From NCBI GenBank assembly GCA_006937955.1, contig SSNP01000052.1, positions 3,213,560 to 3,277,559 of the forward strand: DNA of 64,000 nucleotides, written 5' to 3'. Positions 12,736 to 25,551 of the stretch are shown here, piece by piece. This DNA comes from Pachypanchax playfairii. Its lineage: Eukaryota; Chordata; Actinopteri; Cyprinodontiformes; Aplocheilidae. Both the position numbers and the translations under genes were made by a program. The notes beneath the pieces are model-generated. The model made no database searches and was not told the origin of the DNA. It saw nothing but the letters and a program-made list of their open reading frames with translations. Numbering within the stretch: the first letter of the stretch is position 1; each line of letters starts with the position of its first letter.

Positions 12736-14954
12736 ACTTTATCTTGCCTTCCACATGTCGGACACTTGAAACTATTTTGCTTATGCTTCATACTTTGCAA
12801 TTAAATTCAGAGTCTCATTAGCAAGAACAGAATGTATGTTGAGTTTAACACTTCACGATTACTAAAACCAATTTCACCTTTTATATTTAATTAGAATCTC
12901 TTTTTTATCGCCAACTACATTCAAAGCACACCGAAATCACATGATCGAAATAACTAGTAAAAATTAATTAAATATTAATGAAACATGTGACCATTCATTC
13001 ACAACATGACCAGTGTACAACGAAATGTTTTACCATGTTTAATCTTTAAACTTTCAAATGTTTCAGAACCCTCTGGTAGATGTTGTCAGGTCAGGTGATT
13101 TGTACGCTTAGGAAATATAGTTGAAGGTCCTGATAAGTAAAAAAAAAATAGAAGAACAGATTCTGTGAATAATTCTGTCCCAGTGTCTTACCTACAACCT
13201 GCATTATGTCATAAAACAGGTAACATTGAATCGATTGCTGGTTCAATCTGCGGTATCTTTTCCTAAAATGGGCCGAATCAACAGATGACAGAACTGAGAG
13301 AGGAGAAACATAAATCCCACTCCATCTATATAGAAGGTCGGCGTGTGCTGCTGGTGTTACTGACATGGGATCAGAACATCTATCTGGACTGGATGTCTGC
13401 TGGTCGGTTGGGACAGTTGAGCGGTGGCCCAAGAGATGTGGGAGTGGCCTGGCCCAGATGGCTATGCTATACCACCCAAAGACTCAAAACCCCAACCCCC
13501 ACCCCGCCCCTTGCAGGCCAGATGGAGACCATTACAGTGTCCTGAAAGACCTGTGAGAAAGTGAGAGAGAAAGGTGGAGTGGGAGGTGGTGGGGTTGTCT
13601 CGCCCATCCAAAATCTCTAATTACCACGATTGTTCAAATCTTTTTAGCCTGCTTTTTTCATTGCTTTTCTAATACAAAAAGCTCCCTCCCAGTATGCACC
13701 GCAAGCCCTCCTGAGAATTCCAATGAGAAACTAGACAGTTATACACAAGACAGAAAGCGAGAGGGAAAACGAGGAGAGGAAAAAAGAGGGAAAGAAGAAA
13801 AAGCACATTAAAGATATGCAAATCCAACTGTCTGGGCTGAGGAGCATTAACCAGCGTTAGTAGGATAGCTGCCTCTATTTTTAGTGTTTGTGTCTGAGTG
13901 TGTGCATGTGTGTGTGTCGGTCTTTCTCTGCTGAGGTGTGTGATGACTTCCTTAAGCCCAGGCTTTCATGTTTTAGTGAGACAGTCTGGGGGTAGAGATA
14001 TGTCGGCAGAAATATTCTGCCTAATTGAGACACTTCACAAATGAAGCTGTCAAGCCGCGGCTTCAAACAGAATCCACAAAGCAGCTCAGAGATTTTCTAG
14101 GGCAGCAGTTGGAAGCAGCATCTTTTTCTCTCTACACTAGTACAGTGAGTTAAATGTTACAGCTTTATTTCTGGACAGTCATCAGAGTTGCTAAGAACCT
14201 TTAAAGAAAAGAATATCCAAAATAGCAGCAATATCAATCAAGTTTTCATGAAAATAGGAGAGATATATTTAACTGGTCTGGTTGATTCACAACGTCCAAG
14301 TCAACCAAGATCTACATGTTTTAATGCAGCATGTAACTGGAATATGTTGAAAGTCCTTCCCTGTTTACTCTGTCATTTAAAGGACACCTGTTAATGGGTT
14401 GCAAACATTAGGTGATCATTTGCACTGATCAGCGTCGGGTCACACAGCTGCAGTAAAATGTGAGACTACAAACATATTCAGAATCTGTTCACTCCAAATG
14501 ATGGATAATAAAACTACATTTCCTTTTTAGAGTTTTTACATCATTAACATCCCAGAAGGCCATTTACAGTGATTAAAGACCATAAAAACAGATTCATTTA
14601 TTCTGTCAAACATCTTCTGATTAATAGATGAATAAATACCAACTGACTAATCTATAATAAACTACAGTGGTATAGCTCGTTGAACCAATTCCACTGTTGT
14701 ACAGAATTTGAGTAGCTTGAGTGATGACATGGTGTCAGAATTTTCAAACGTGATTGATTATAATGTGTATAAATTTTTTCACATAAATGCTCAAACTGTT
14801 TCAGATCTGTAGAAGCTTTAAACAACCCTCTGTATTTATATAAACCAGTTTTTATATATAATATATGTTACAGGCCTGCAGCTCCAATAAAAACAACTTT
14901 TATCCACTCATGCATATTTTTGGGTCACTGTTACTGCAGAAGTTGCAGGAATCT
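12736..14954. other. Noncoding stretch, partly GC-richer
   Basis: The part from 13370 to 13870 is less AT-rich, contains C-runs near 13490-13515 and an ATGCAAAT octamer near 13817, and has several overlapping short frames on both strands. That pattern could mark conserved noncoding DNA. No gene, splice pair or RNA is supported. Confidence 0.4.
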
Positions 14955-15075
14955 TAGTTTTTGGTCTGTGGGAGGAAATCTGGATATGAATCGGGAGAAC
15001 CTTCAAACTCCATGCAGAAAGTTTACAGCTGGAAGTCGAACCCAGGACCAACAACTGCAGTACCAAGCAGCACCA
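14955..15075 (-). mobile_element. tRNA-derived SINE fragment, copy 1
   Basis: On the minus strand the piece carries a box-B-like GGGTTCGACTTCC, then a TTCTGCATGGAGTTTGAAGG phrase and TCCTCCCACAGACCAAAAAC. These are in the order seen in the better copies at 53866-54180 and 61358-61598. The box A end is badly decayed. Confidence 0.6.
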
Positions 15076-15890
15076 AATATTTACATCAAATTAATTCCAT
15101 TCAGCCTATGAGGAATGTTTCTGACACCTTGTTGAATCTGATCACCGCAGTTCTGAATGTAAAACAACTCAAATCCAGTTAGAACATAATAAAGTGTATG
15201 TTTATAATCTCACAGTGACCATGCTTAAAGCAGGAGCTTCAAAGTTTAAAGTGAAAATATTACAATTACAAAGTGAAATAAACACAAATTAAGTACTTAA
15301 AGTAACAACAAATAAAAAAAAATATTGTTCTTGAAGTGAACAATCCTTTAAAATACCCAGTTAAACACTTAGTGGTGATAAAGCTGTTATCTTCCAGCAC
15401 GTGGAACACAGATGACAGGAAGTATACTGACAACTATGAAACAGTTTTCAGACATGTTTCATATGTGTGAAGCTTGTAAATACTTACATGATTTAATCCA
15501 TCTGTCTCTCAGTAATACACATGACAAGGATCTCCCAACTTCAGAACACAAACCCACCACTACAACACATGTTGGTGGGTTTCATCACACCACGGCAGAA
15601 AAATCTACAATTTATGTAGCAACATTGTTTTAATTGGTGTTTGGAAAACTAAATAACCTTTGTTGATTAATGGCCTCCCACCAATAGGAATATGTTTTCA
15701 TTAAAAACAAAAGCCACTAAAACAACTTGAAACTGACAAAAAGAATTATTATGAAAAATAGTGAAAGGTGCATTAGAATTGAGGTTTAACTGAAACAAAT
15801 ACATTAATGAGACTGAACTGGACTAAAATGAGTTGCACAGACTCAGAAATGCTGGATCATGTTAGCAAGTCTGGCTCTTTGGTGTTTTCA
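15076..15890. other. Noncoding stretch, no gene seen
   Basis: AT-rich, stop-dense sequence with no motif I can name. Confidence 0.45.
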
Positions 15891-15894
15891 ATCT

Positions 15895-16260
15895 TAAGTG
15901 GCACCCCCTGGGTCCATGACTCTTGTTATGGTTCAAAAAGGGACTATTTGAGAAAGTGATGTACCTTGGAGTTCAGTTGGATTCAGCTACAGTCACATCA
16001 ACATGATACTGTTTAATAATATGATCAGCTGATCACAGGAACATGAAGCTGCTTGGAGATGGTCTGTAGTCTTTAACATGGAGCAGCTTTATCTGGTCCA
16101 TGTGCAGGGTGGTGCACACAGTGATACCAAACTACCCAACATCCTGTTAGTTCCTGTAAACAGACTGAAGACACCTGAGATGGACACAGGAGGTCTTATA
16201 AGACATATTTAACAGAAACCTCAGAAAAACAGTTTTAATGGAAGGGCCTCTTTAATAAAA
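15895..16260. repeat. Probable dispersed repeat, unclassified
   Basis: The phrases GATCACAGGAACATGAAGCT, GCTTGGAGATGGTCT and GTGGTGCACACAGTGATACC occur in the order I recognise from a common fish interspersed repeat. I cannot assign its class, and no intact coding frame is present. Confidence 0.4.
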
Positions 16261-16264
16261 CTTG

Positions 16265-16800
16265 AATTGTTTTTTGGTTTTTTTGTGTCTTCCCTAGCTG
16301 GTGTCTGGGTACCTAACTCGGACTGTGTCACCGCCACCCGCTGGCAGTGTGCTTGTATTCTAATAATTTTATAAGAGTAATGTCATAATGAAATTAGAAC
16401 GTGTTTGTCAAAAACATGTTTCATTGTCAAAATTCCTGTTATCCACCTGATATGCATTTGAAATGCTTTAAAAAATGATGCGTACACAAAAATCTAAATC
16501 ATGTATTTTTTTCTTTGCTTAGAGATAAAAAATACTTAAGTGAAAACTCTGACTGAGAGGATTCATGTTGGGCAGCGTTCAGGGCAGGGTGGTGGTGGGT
16601 AGCTAGATGGACTACCTCTGAGGCTCGGACTGAACTGGGCTGTCTGGTGCTGAGGTCTGAGTCTCGTTGTGTGCACCAGACCAGGTGGTGGCTGGTCCTG
16701 GTTAGATTGGTGGGGGGGTGATAGAGGCTAGATAGAGAACCAGTCGGTAACCTGGACCCTTGAGAGGGAGATGCTCCCTGTCCGACTCCCCTTGTATCTT
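16265..16800. repeat. GC-richer patch, possible repeat
   Basis: It contains GTGTCTTCCCTAGCTGGTGT and CACCGCCACCCGCTGGCAGT, then from 16570 a G-rich part (GGTGGTGGGTAG, GGTGGTGGCTGGTCCTGG). It contrasts with its AT-rich surroundings and reads like a decayed dispersed repeat, but I cannot name a family. No gene is supported. Confidence 0.3.
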
Positions 16801-19370
16801 GTTGTTGTCTTGTAAATGTCCTTCTGTTTATCTACTCCATGACTGAAACCAGATGTTCTCCTGATCAACAGACTCAAACGAACTTATCACAACACAGGGT
16901 GTAAATTAAATTTCTGTTGTAGAGTAAATCTGTTCTGACATAATAAGACCCTCCAAACACGTCAGATCAGAATCGGGGCAAAAATTCATGTATAAAGAGA
17001 TTAAAAAACAATTGTTTACAAGCAAAGTTTATATTTTTAGTTGTTCTGAGTGAGTTTCCAAGTTTGATTTGGATGCATTTCAGTTGTTTGTTTCAAGCTT
17101 TAAAGAGACTTTGCAGATATTAATCACATAAACCTTCTGATAGTTCATCATGTATCTTCATCAGCCTTTTCCACACTCATTCATGTGTTCTGTCTTTGCA
17201 TATTCTGCTTTGTTTCAGTGTTCCAGAGAAAAATACTCCTGCATAAAGTTAGATACTGAATGATATTAATTTGGCCTAAATAATACACACTGACTGAAAC
17301 AGAGTATTTACATATTTAATTGATTATTTAATGTATTTAACTAGTCTTTTATTTTAAGCAACTCTAACTCTATAAATTAGAGGTGTTTCCAAAAGGAAAT
17401 GAAAAGAGCATTTCTTTTTACTACTGATAAACCTAATTCATTGAAGTATAATAATAAAATGTATTGATCTTAATCAAATAAAACAAAGTAGTGATTTTAT
17501 TTACTAAAATGCTTTTGTGTGAGAAAACAAAAACATTGGAATAAAGTTATAAAATTCCTATAAAAATATATTAATTTTGCATGATCTTTTCTGTTTTAAA
17601 GACCCACTGAATCTATTTTTTTTTTTTTTTTGCTGTAAAGTCTTCAAATATGCATCGACGGAATGCTGCTTGGGACTCTGAAATAAAAACATAATATTCC
17701 AGCCGAGACTGCAGCCAAAGATTAGGGCTACAGCGAGGGAGATGAATATCTCTGATGAAAGTGGATCAGTAAAACAATGTGTGAGTCTCTGCTCTGAAAC
17801 TTTCATCGTGAACTTTAATACTCGACTGTGTTTGTCAGAGAGGTTTTTGTTTAGATAGAAAGAGCGGAGCCCTGAGAACAGCAGGCTACTGAAGCCTGCC
17901 GCAGACTGTGATACCGATGCTGCGGAGAGCATATGGCTCTGGGAACTGGATACAACACAAACAAACACAGGACACGGAGATGGACAGGCACAGACGATGG
18001 AATTACATAGGCTGTATACTCAGTACTGTACAGAATGTCCATCCTGCTTAGCATGTGTATCTTACAGTTTTCCCCTCCAACTGTTAGCTCTTTGATGAAT
18101 ATTAATAAGATGTCACATTAGCTTATGGCTGATGACACCTGAGTGCAGCCAGTTGCACCCAGCTGTTCCACAAAGTTTTCACATGCAAGATCAAAATATA
18201 CCAAAAACCATTCCTGATGCAACATGAAGAGATGTTCATCTGAGAAACTCACTGCAACAGTTACAATCCCTCCTTATAACTGTGAGCAGGAACAATCCAG
18301 CCACATGAAACACCAGCATTTTGGAAATGATCATTTTTAATTCTATTCACTCATTTAATTTGTCGCTCCGTTTTAAATGTGCAGATGACAAACTATCAGC
18401 TGCTTTTTTTCATAACCAAACTGAAAGTTGTGCAGAAAACAAATGAGCTCTGAAGCTGTCGCACTCTTTCACATACCCGCAGCATCAAACATGACAACTG
18501 TTGTGTTGTTTAAACTGGATCTGCTCCAACTAAACTGATGCCAGGAGCTAAATAAGGTCTGAAATAAAATATGTAGCCTCATTAAATACGGCCTTTCTCA
18601 GTTATTCTCTGGATTGATTAACATCCTTTTTCATGCATTATTGACAATCCCAATGAAACTTTGAAAAAAGGAGAGAGAGATGGAGCTGTCTGCAGAAGGA
18701 ATCACGTTTGCCTGAGCAGAAGTCTACTAGACTGAAGCCAGAGGAAAGAAAGGCAAGTGGGGTCTGACAAAAAGCAAGAGGCCCAAAGTCAGCCAGGCCC
18801 GGGGCGAAAGCTCGGCTCCGTGGGGACACAAACACACCGAAGCGGCAATCTAGTCTGTCTTTCCAACAGTGTGTATGAAAGCACACGCATGTGGGCAGCA
18901 CACACATGAAAATACATCCAGCTCACACATTGTGTGGAGGAGACACTTGCAGCCACAGGCTTTTTGTGTTTTATCACAGCAGCACACACACACACACACA
19001 TCCATTATGTATACACACAAAATATATAGCACAGAGCAGACAGGTTCAAGGCTGTCGGGGACTGTTGGAAGTCTGAACGCTGCATCGTTTGTTTACTGGA
19101 GTTGTTTTAGTGCAGAACAGCTCTAATAATGGGATGTTCAGGGATGTTCAGAATCCCCAAATATAAACACAAACTATTTGTTTTCTTTTCTTTTGTGGCT
19201 TAAAATGACTCATACTGCTGTGCATTTTGAGGCCCATACTGTTGTTTATAAAATTGGTCAAAAATCACCACAATTAGTTAAAAAGCAGCTTCGAAGAACA
19301 AATGCAGTTCATTAAACATGTCCGACACATAGTCAAGAAATAAATGCACTCGAACAATCAGTTCAGTTTG
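16801..19370. other. Noncoding stretch with T-run and short AC repeat
   Basis: It includes a T run at 17616-17631 and an AC run at 18983-19000. A 136-codon minus-strand frame at 17558-17968 ends in lysines encoded by that T run and has no recognisable domain. The part from 18600 to 18860 is less AT-rich and could be conserved noncoding DNA. No gene is supported. Confidence 0.4.
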
Positions 19371-19374
19371 AAAT

Positions 19375-19508
19375 AAATAAGAATCCTTCAGAAACGTTCT
19401 GAGATCCAAACGGTGATCCAGATCATCATCGTGTCATTATAATGTCCCCAAACCTGCTGAAAAATTCATCCAAAAAAATAAATCAACTAACGCCAACAAA
19501 CACACAAC
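19375..19508 (-). repeat. Dispersed fish repeat, copy 2 (unclassified)
   Basis: The segment with GGTGATCCAGATCATCATCG, then AAAATTCATCC and finally AACGCCAACAAACACACAAC follows the same phrase order as the copy at 1847-2150. It is shorter and more decayed. Confidence 0.4.
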
Positions 19509-19509
19509 T

Positions 19510-21218
19510 TTCCTGTTGGATCTAGTAATCATTGTGTACAAATTTAACCATCATCAGTATAATCTTAATGTTTCATTTATTACAATGTGCAAAAACTAAA
19601 GGTGAAAACTTCAGATGCTGCAGGAGCAGAGCCAAAGGATGAAACAAACCTTCAGCATAAGAGGAACTATTTCATAGAATTTAACACTTTTTTTTACTGT
19701 AAAAGTAGTTCAAGAATTGCAATATAACAAGTGAGTAAATATATATAAGGAGTCTGGTTACACTCTGCAGCATTGACTGAGGATGCTTCCTGCATTAAAA
19801 GTGTTTTACTACAAGCAGTGATTTTGCCAATAATGTAAATTCACTTGCTAATGACAATCTGAAGCACAAAAACACGATGCACCCAGAATCAATACGTAGG
19901 TTTATAATGAGGTAAACAAACTGAGCACATCATCAAAAATACCAAAAAGATCCATGTTTTACACCAAATATTAAAAAAGCACCTGCTTCTACTTCCTATA
20001 AGCAAACAGCTGATGATTGTTTGCCCCTTTATGCATGTCGAGCAAACAGAGAGGTCACTGCAAAAAAAGTATTTTATTTTAAAACATTAATACTGACTAC
20101 TACAAATTTCATTGTGGTAACCATGGAAACTGCTCCATGTCATCCCTTATGCCAATATGTGAAACCTGGCAATAAAATCCTTTTCTAGCTGTTGACTACA
20201 TAAAGACCTTGAAAACCCAGGAAGTGCTGGAGCTGCATAACGTTATGCATCCTGTCAGTAACTTTCATGTGACAGCTGATGGGTTTATACTCCTGAAACA
20301 TGCACCAGCCTGCAGCCCAGAACACAGACTCATCAGCATCCTAAAACTCTAAATAATAACATATAATGAACATAAAAGTAATACAAACACAGAACCGACA
20401 GTCCTCAGCATTTGCTGCTTCTTATATTTTTCTAAAGTCATACAATCCACAGACAGCAGACTCTTTCTGTGACTCCTTCATCCTGTGTCAAAGGTAACAA
20501 GCAGAACCGTCACTCAGATGAGACGTACGAAGAGAAGCAGTGAATCACTCATAGGGAGTAAAAATCATGCAGAGATATGTTCAGTCCTGTCTTTGTCTCT
20601 TACAGAAGAATAAATAAAGTTTGTTTGACCTATTCAATGAAAAAGTTACCAAACCTCAAAAAATGAAAGAGTCTTCACACGACAGATGGAGCAACAAAAG
20701 AATTCTTCCACCTTGTTTCCAGTTTCTGGTTCTTCATTCATGTTTTCTTTATTGGATGTTTGAAAAATCTTAAAAATATCTAGAGATCAATTTCATTTTA
20801 ATTGTAATTCAGTTCAATTAATGTGTTGGTAAAGAAAAGGATGAAATATATGATGTAGTTTTAAATGTACAGGTTAATTGCAGTATTTCTATTGTATTTT
20901 GTTGAAATCCTTTGTTATCAAAAGGCAGTAATTTTTTTAAATAACTCTTTGGTGCTTGAATTTTGGAATGCTCTAAGCAAACACAGACCTCTGACAAGCT
21001 ATTCTCCAAGTGCTTCTTCAAACAACTGAAATAAACTTGAATCCTTCAAAAATGATTTACAAAAACTGGAAAACTGGGGCTTTTATTCCTTGTTGGCATA
21101 TCAAAACAGCACAACCACGCCTGTAAGCTATTACTAATAATACAGAGTGGATAATACATCAGGGACTGTGAGTTACTGACAACAGAAGTGAGAAGAGTCC
21201 AACAGCGGCGAGGCAACG
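19510..21218. other. Noncoding stretch, no gene seen
   Basis: AT-rich DNA with only short frames that lack domains or splice context. Confidence 0.45.
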
Positions 21219-21220
21219 CC

Positions 21221-21291
<71 letters not shown>

Positions 21292-21353
21292 GACTGTCTG
21301 TCTGTCTGACTGTCTGACTGTCTGACTGTCTGTCTGTCTGTCTGACTGTCTGA
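21221..21353. repeat. (TCTG)n microsatellite
   Basis: A 133-base TCTG tetranucleotide array. The first two thirds are perfect, and the distal third is interrupted by TGAC variants in a semi-regular way. On the minus strand it encodes runs of Asp-Arg-Gln-Thr in several frames, which explains two overlapping spurious ORFs. Confidence 0.97.
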
Positions 21354-21355
21354 GC

Positions 21356-22138
21356 CTGTTTGCTCTGCTGTCTGTTTTGGGGGGTTTTTGTTTGCTTACC
21401 CCGCCCCACTCAAACACACGCTTTGATTTTGGATTCTTTAGCTCTGAACCACTCGGAAGAACAATTTAGTCTTCATGTATTTATGCATGTGTCCATGTTT
21501 TCAGATACGCTCACTGAACAGTTGTTGCATTTATACATATTAACTTCTCACAACTTTAATCTGAGTCCATATGAACACATGAGATCATACACATAACAGA
21601 CATGACCAGCCTCCTCTGGGTGAGACATACTACGTAGTGATGAACAGGGATGTTTGAATATTAGAAGAATCATTAAAACATATAAGATTAAAGAATAAAT
21701 ACATCTCTTTGATCACATGGCGTCACATGGCGGTAAAACACTGCTAACACGACCACTTCTTTATCACTACCGTCACTACACTATCACTACACAGATCCAC
21801 CAAACGGGCCAAAATGGAACGTAAATGTTTACAATCAGCAGAATTATCAAACAAATGTGTGCACGTGTGCACATGTGCATGTGTGCCAGCAGCTTCTGGT
21901 CCACCTGAGGGCAGCTTATGCAGGAGAACATGTGGGAAGTAAACTACATCCACTATGTTTTTATCCTAATATTTATGACACAGTCATTAAGCAAAAACTG
22001 GTGAATGGTAGTAGTACTAAAACCCAATGCAGCTGGATCAGTACTGTTATTAATAATCATAATACTTTCATGGCTGCAACTTGTGGTGGTGGGAGGTGCA
22101 AACATCTGAAGAAGAACTGAATAATCACCTGAAACTGT
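21356..22138. other. Noncoding stretch, no gene seen
   Basis: No gene is supported. A short alternating purine-pyrimidine tract (GTGTGCACGTGTGCACATGT) lies near 21858-21885 and could adopt Z-form DNA. Confidence 0.4.
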
Positions 22139-22139
22139 G

Positions 22140-22385
22140 TCTGCATTGTGGTACAGCGGGTAGTGCTCTCGCCTCGCAGCAAGAGGGTTTTGGGTTCAAA
22201 ACCAGCCAGGACCTTTCTGCATGGAGTTTGATGTTGACTTCACACAACAGACCAAAAATATGTTAATTGGCAACCCTAAATAATCCCTGGGTGTGTGTGT
22301 GTGGCTCTGTGATGGACAGGTGACCTGTCCAGGTGTGACCCCACCTATTGCACAATGACTGCTGGAGATAGACACTAGACACCTA
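22140..22385 (+). mobile_element. tRNA-derived SINE, copy 2
   Basis: It begins with a box-A-like TGGTACAGCGGGTAG and a box-B-like GGGTTCAAAACC about 45 bases later. Next come a TTTCTGCATGGAGTTTGATG phrase, GTGATGGACAGGTGACCTGT and CCAGGTGTGACCCCACC. This is the layout of the fish SINE seen again at 53866-54180. The middle part is shortened. It is a mobile-element remnant and not a functional tRNA gene. Confidence 0.75.
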
Positions 22386-22389
22386 AATG

Positions 22390-25300
22390 AATAACGTCGA
22401 CTGGATTAGATTTTTTTTTTGTAACTTGCAAAACGTTAAACGTTGTTACTGCTTTACGTTTGGTTTAGATGTGTCAGTGTTCACGAATAAGCTTGATTTT
22501 ATCTGACAGGGTTAGGATGAGAGTTAAGGTTCATAAAGTTGCATTTAGAATGATCTTTCCAACAGCTTTGTTTTGAGATTTTGGCTTTAGATTCCAGCAG
22601 AGGATGAAATCAGGATTCTGTTCAAGTTTTTCACTGCAAAAAAACCCCGTAATAGTCAAATTAGTGCTTCATCATCAAAGATTTCTTAATTATACAAATT
22701 ACTGTGGTTCAACAAGCATTATTATTACACTGCAGATCTTTTTATAACTTGATGAATCCCTTTCAGACTTGGAGTGGACTACAGCAACACAATGACTGGT
22801 TCAAACACGACATGTTTCCTCTTACTAATCAGCACACAAGCCCCTCTCCTCCACATGTCTGCAAGAAAAGTTTGCTTCTTAGTTTCCTGCATTATTAGAT
22901 TTGACTGGCTCATTTTTCATCTTGACAGCTTCATTAAAGCACACTGAAAAGGCTCAAATTATTTGCGTGCGTGTCTGTGTGTGATGGAGAATATGGCCGT
23001 CCAAGTCTGTTTGTCCTTGACACCATCTGAAAAGCTGCTTTCCGTTTCTCCTCTTTATTTCTTTTATTATGCCTCTTTTATCTTTCAACATCAACTTCTT
23101 TCACATTCTTCCGTCATTCATCACACCCGGCTTCATTACCCTTCATCGTCTCACCTTTTTCACCAGCTTTTCCTTTAACCTCTTATATCTTATTACCCAT
23201 TCCAGTCCTTCTCCATAACACTTGTGTTTTTAATTTTTCTTCTTTTTTCTAAAGGAAAAAACCCACACTCCTCTGCTGGCTGGCGGTTTGTCTCCAGCCT
23301 CTCCAAACATCTCCCTGCTTTGGTATTGGCTGCTGCAGCAGGAGCTGTGTTACTATTGGCTGCTTCCAGCAGGTGAGGCATGGTTGTGCCACTTAATCAA
23401 TGCCCTGCAGTGGGGGAGGCATGTGCCAGACCCACAGTGCAGCGGCATATGCAGCAGTCAGCACTGGCAGCTCTCCATGATGCCAAGCGTGGGGACGGTT
23501 TGACCTTCAGGCAGCTGAGACCAGCAGTGGAACACACAAACATGCACATACATATATGTACATAAACATTTGAGCAGAGCAGGTTTCTTTTCCAATCACG
23601 TTCTTTCTTGAAATGTCTGCAGGCGACGCCCAGCGCTCCACCTTTCCTCTGCAGAGAACTCTAAGCTTTGCAGATTGTGAGACGGGCAAGAAGGCAAATA
23701 ATCCCAAATAATGTGCCTGAACACAAACGAATACCGACTGCTGAGGTGGTCAGTAACATTAAAAACACCTTGAACAAGAAGAAAAATAAATACAGTATCT
23801 GTCAGTCTGATCACAGTCTCATCAAACTGGTCTCTCATAGGGTTAAAAACAGGGTTATGACAGGACTGCATTCGTTACCTGATTAAATTAACTAAGAGTT
23901 GCTGCCGTAGTTACAAAAATGTTTCCAGTTGTTTTACAGAATCTAATTCAGGTTGATGAGTGTTGCAAATTGAATAGACTTGCCAAAAATTAATTTAAAA
24001 GTGTAAACCTGGATGATGAGCAGGTTGGGAGGGGCATTTGATTTTTTATATTTTTTCTTATAATTTTTCATCATTTATACATCAAATAAGCCTGAAAAGT
24101 AGATTTCAATCCATATTTTGTGTCTGTGTTGTGAATAAAAGGCTGTTCTTCACAGATTTACACCAAAATAACCAGATTAAAATTAGCTGAATAAAAAACT
24201 CATTTTAACTGTACGTTTTCGAGCCCCTCCACCACTCTGACAGTCTAGACTCCACCCCACCTCATCCCCGGAACCGTGCAGAACCAGCAGGCCCCCCACG
24301 TTGTCAGCCTATTAGCAGCCTTCGGTTGAGTGTAATGATGCTTCTCCTTATGTCTGTGCAGCTGCTGCAGTGTTGAATAGGAAGGAGAAATGCAGGATCC
24401 TTAACATCCACATCATTATTTCACTGCCACTCTGCTGTCACATGTTTTAGACAGAAAGAGCAAAAGCTCCTCTCCTGTTTTATCCTTTTATATATCAACA
24501 TCCTGGTTTCTGTGCTGGACCCAGTAATCTGTGTTGTAGCTGCACAATTTACTTGCAGAAAAATTGTTAAATTATAACAATGAATTTATTTAGGACAGAT
24601 CACGACACAAAAACAGTCTCCAAGACAAACAAATTGGACAAGGCAGCAGACACAAATCCTACGACCGGACCTGAGACAGATGATAAATAACTCTGTATTA
24701 GTTAAATGAGAGCAGTTGACTTAACTTAACATTTTCATCAATATTCGGAGACAGACAGACGAAAGAGGAGTGTTCTGATCGTGCTACTTTCAACAAATCA
24801 TTTACAACACTAAAATCCTCCATCGTGATTTTGCACGTTTTTCATCTCTGCGTTATTTGTTTTTAAACTTGTGTGCATGGAGGGACAATAAGCAGCTGCT
24901 GCAGAATCCATCAGTCAGCTCCAGTATTTATAGCACAATGACACCAAATGCTAACAGCTGCATCACAGAGGGACAAACACAGAGAGGAAGATGGGTTACA
25001 AAGAGTAAAGATGGCACATCCAAACTCATTTTCACAGAAAATAAATAGTTTAAAGTGTTTGTTTAGGGTGTAAATGTATCGATACCTATAGATATTTGTT
25101 CCAGTGATTTTGAAAAATTAGTTTTGTGTGGAAAACGTTTCGGATCTTGAGAGTAAATGTTGTTATAACTTGAATGAAGATGTGCAAGTTTTAGACTCTG
25201 AGATGAAATGAGGACAATAAAAGGAAAAATACTGTAAAACTTTGGGCAGGACAAGAATTAGACCATTTCTCTTGAAATTCCAGCAAAAACCCATTCCATC

Positions 25301-25495
25301 ATGTCATTGTTTCTCAGTCTGGTTAAATATGTCGATCTTTAACAAACCTACAAACATGAAGTCACAGTATCACTTAGTGTCGTACGTGGACATTTACCAA
25401 GATAGAAAATATCAGCAGAGTCTCAGAAATTCCTTCAGTTTTTTAATAACTAGTTCCTGTTTCCATTAAGGACGAACACTGGATGGTTGAATGGA
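22390..25495. other. Noncoding stretch with a possible regulatory patch
   Basis: The interval from 22950 to 23530 is less AT-rich, and many short frames overlap on both strands. At 23325-23329 and 23355-23359 there are two ATTGG pentamers exactly 30 bases apart, each inside a near-identical TATTGGCTGCT...CAGCAGG block. From 23880 on the sequence is ordinary AT-rich DNA. No gene is supported. Confidence 0.4.
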
Positions 25496-25498
25496 CGG

Positions 25499-25550
25499 AC
25501 AGACAGACAGACAGACAGACGGATGGGTGGATGAGTAAATGGATGGATCC
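25499..25550. repeat. ACAG / GGAT tetranucleotide repeats
   Basis: ACAG units at 25499-25520 pass directly into decayed GGAT/GGTG units up to about 25550. Confidence 0.9.
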
Positions 25551-25551
25551 T

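Noticed and set aside
17558..17968. A 136-codon minus-strand frame with a hydrophobic stretch
   Set aside because: It ends in lysines encoded by a T run on the opposite strand, has no recognised family and no splice context. A chance frame is more likely.
21046..21417. Minus-strand frames with Asp-Arg-Gln-Thr repeats
   Set aside because: Translation of the TCTG microsatellite.
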